DNA of 5,051 nucleotides from an uncultured Thermomicrobiales bacterium (GTDB lineage: Bacteria; Chloroflexota; Chloroflexia; Thermomicrobiales; UBA6265). This document shows positions 5,027-5,051 of this stretch, piece by piece. Position numbers and translations under genes: made by a program. How positions within the stretch are numbered: the stretch's first letter is position 1; each line of letters starts with the position of its first letter. The stretch spans positions 1-5,051 of the forward strand of contig CADCWJ010000011.1 in assembly GCA_902806365.1 (NCBI GenBank), in the 5' to 3' direction. The notes under the pieces are model-generated. The model saw only the letters and a list, made by a program, of their open reading frames with translations, was not told the DNA's origin and did no database searches.

Positions 5027-5051
5027 GAGCGTGCCGGGCGCGGGCATCGGC

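Overview
The window is GC-rich bacterial chromosomal DNA with strong G/C preference at third codon positions. The gene style (about 250-residue calcineurin-like phosphoesterases, a short single-domain cupin, a GNAT acetyltransferase, a Ser/Gly/Ile/Leu repeat protein) would fit a Chloroflexota (Thermomicrobia-like) or actinobacterial genome. That placement is a guess from protein style; there is no rRNA or marker gene.

Layout. At 2-763 is an intact metallophosphoesterase, starting at the window edge. It converges on a small cupin gene (915-1304, minus strand); a possible terminator hairpin lies between them. A 293-bp divergent intergenic region then leads to a second metallophosphoesterase (1598-2362). 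This copy is broken by an in-frame TAG at codon 33, where both intact paralogues have Trp, and has also lost the metal-site His of motif I (His10 to Gln). A third, intact paralogue follows 35 bp later (2398-3171). So one phosphoesterase family occurs three times in 3.2 kb, and the middle copy is decaying.

From 3172 to 4504 coding density is low. The only convincing gene is a 103-residue protein (3634-3945) whose core is five tandem nine-residue repeats of the type SIGSAGSIL. It is bracketed by two related, hairpin-forming repeats of about 95-100 bp (3240-3339 and 4097-4191). A half-site of the same element recurs at 865-883, so this looks like a dispersed intergenic element of the genome. A perfect 22-bp palindrome (4077-4098) lies just before the second copy.

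The window ends with a GNAT N-acetyltransferase frame (4505-5026), full length and in one frame but interrupted by a single TAG at codon 57. Two otherwise well-preserved genes with single in-frame ambers in 5 kb suggests recent pseudogenization; sequencing error or stop readthrough are alternatives.

I see no pathway joining these genes and no defence, CRISPR or phage module. The most unusual items are the nonapeptide-repeat protein with its flanking repeats and the two amber-interrupted genes.
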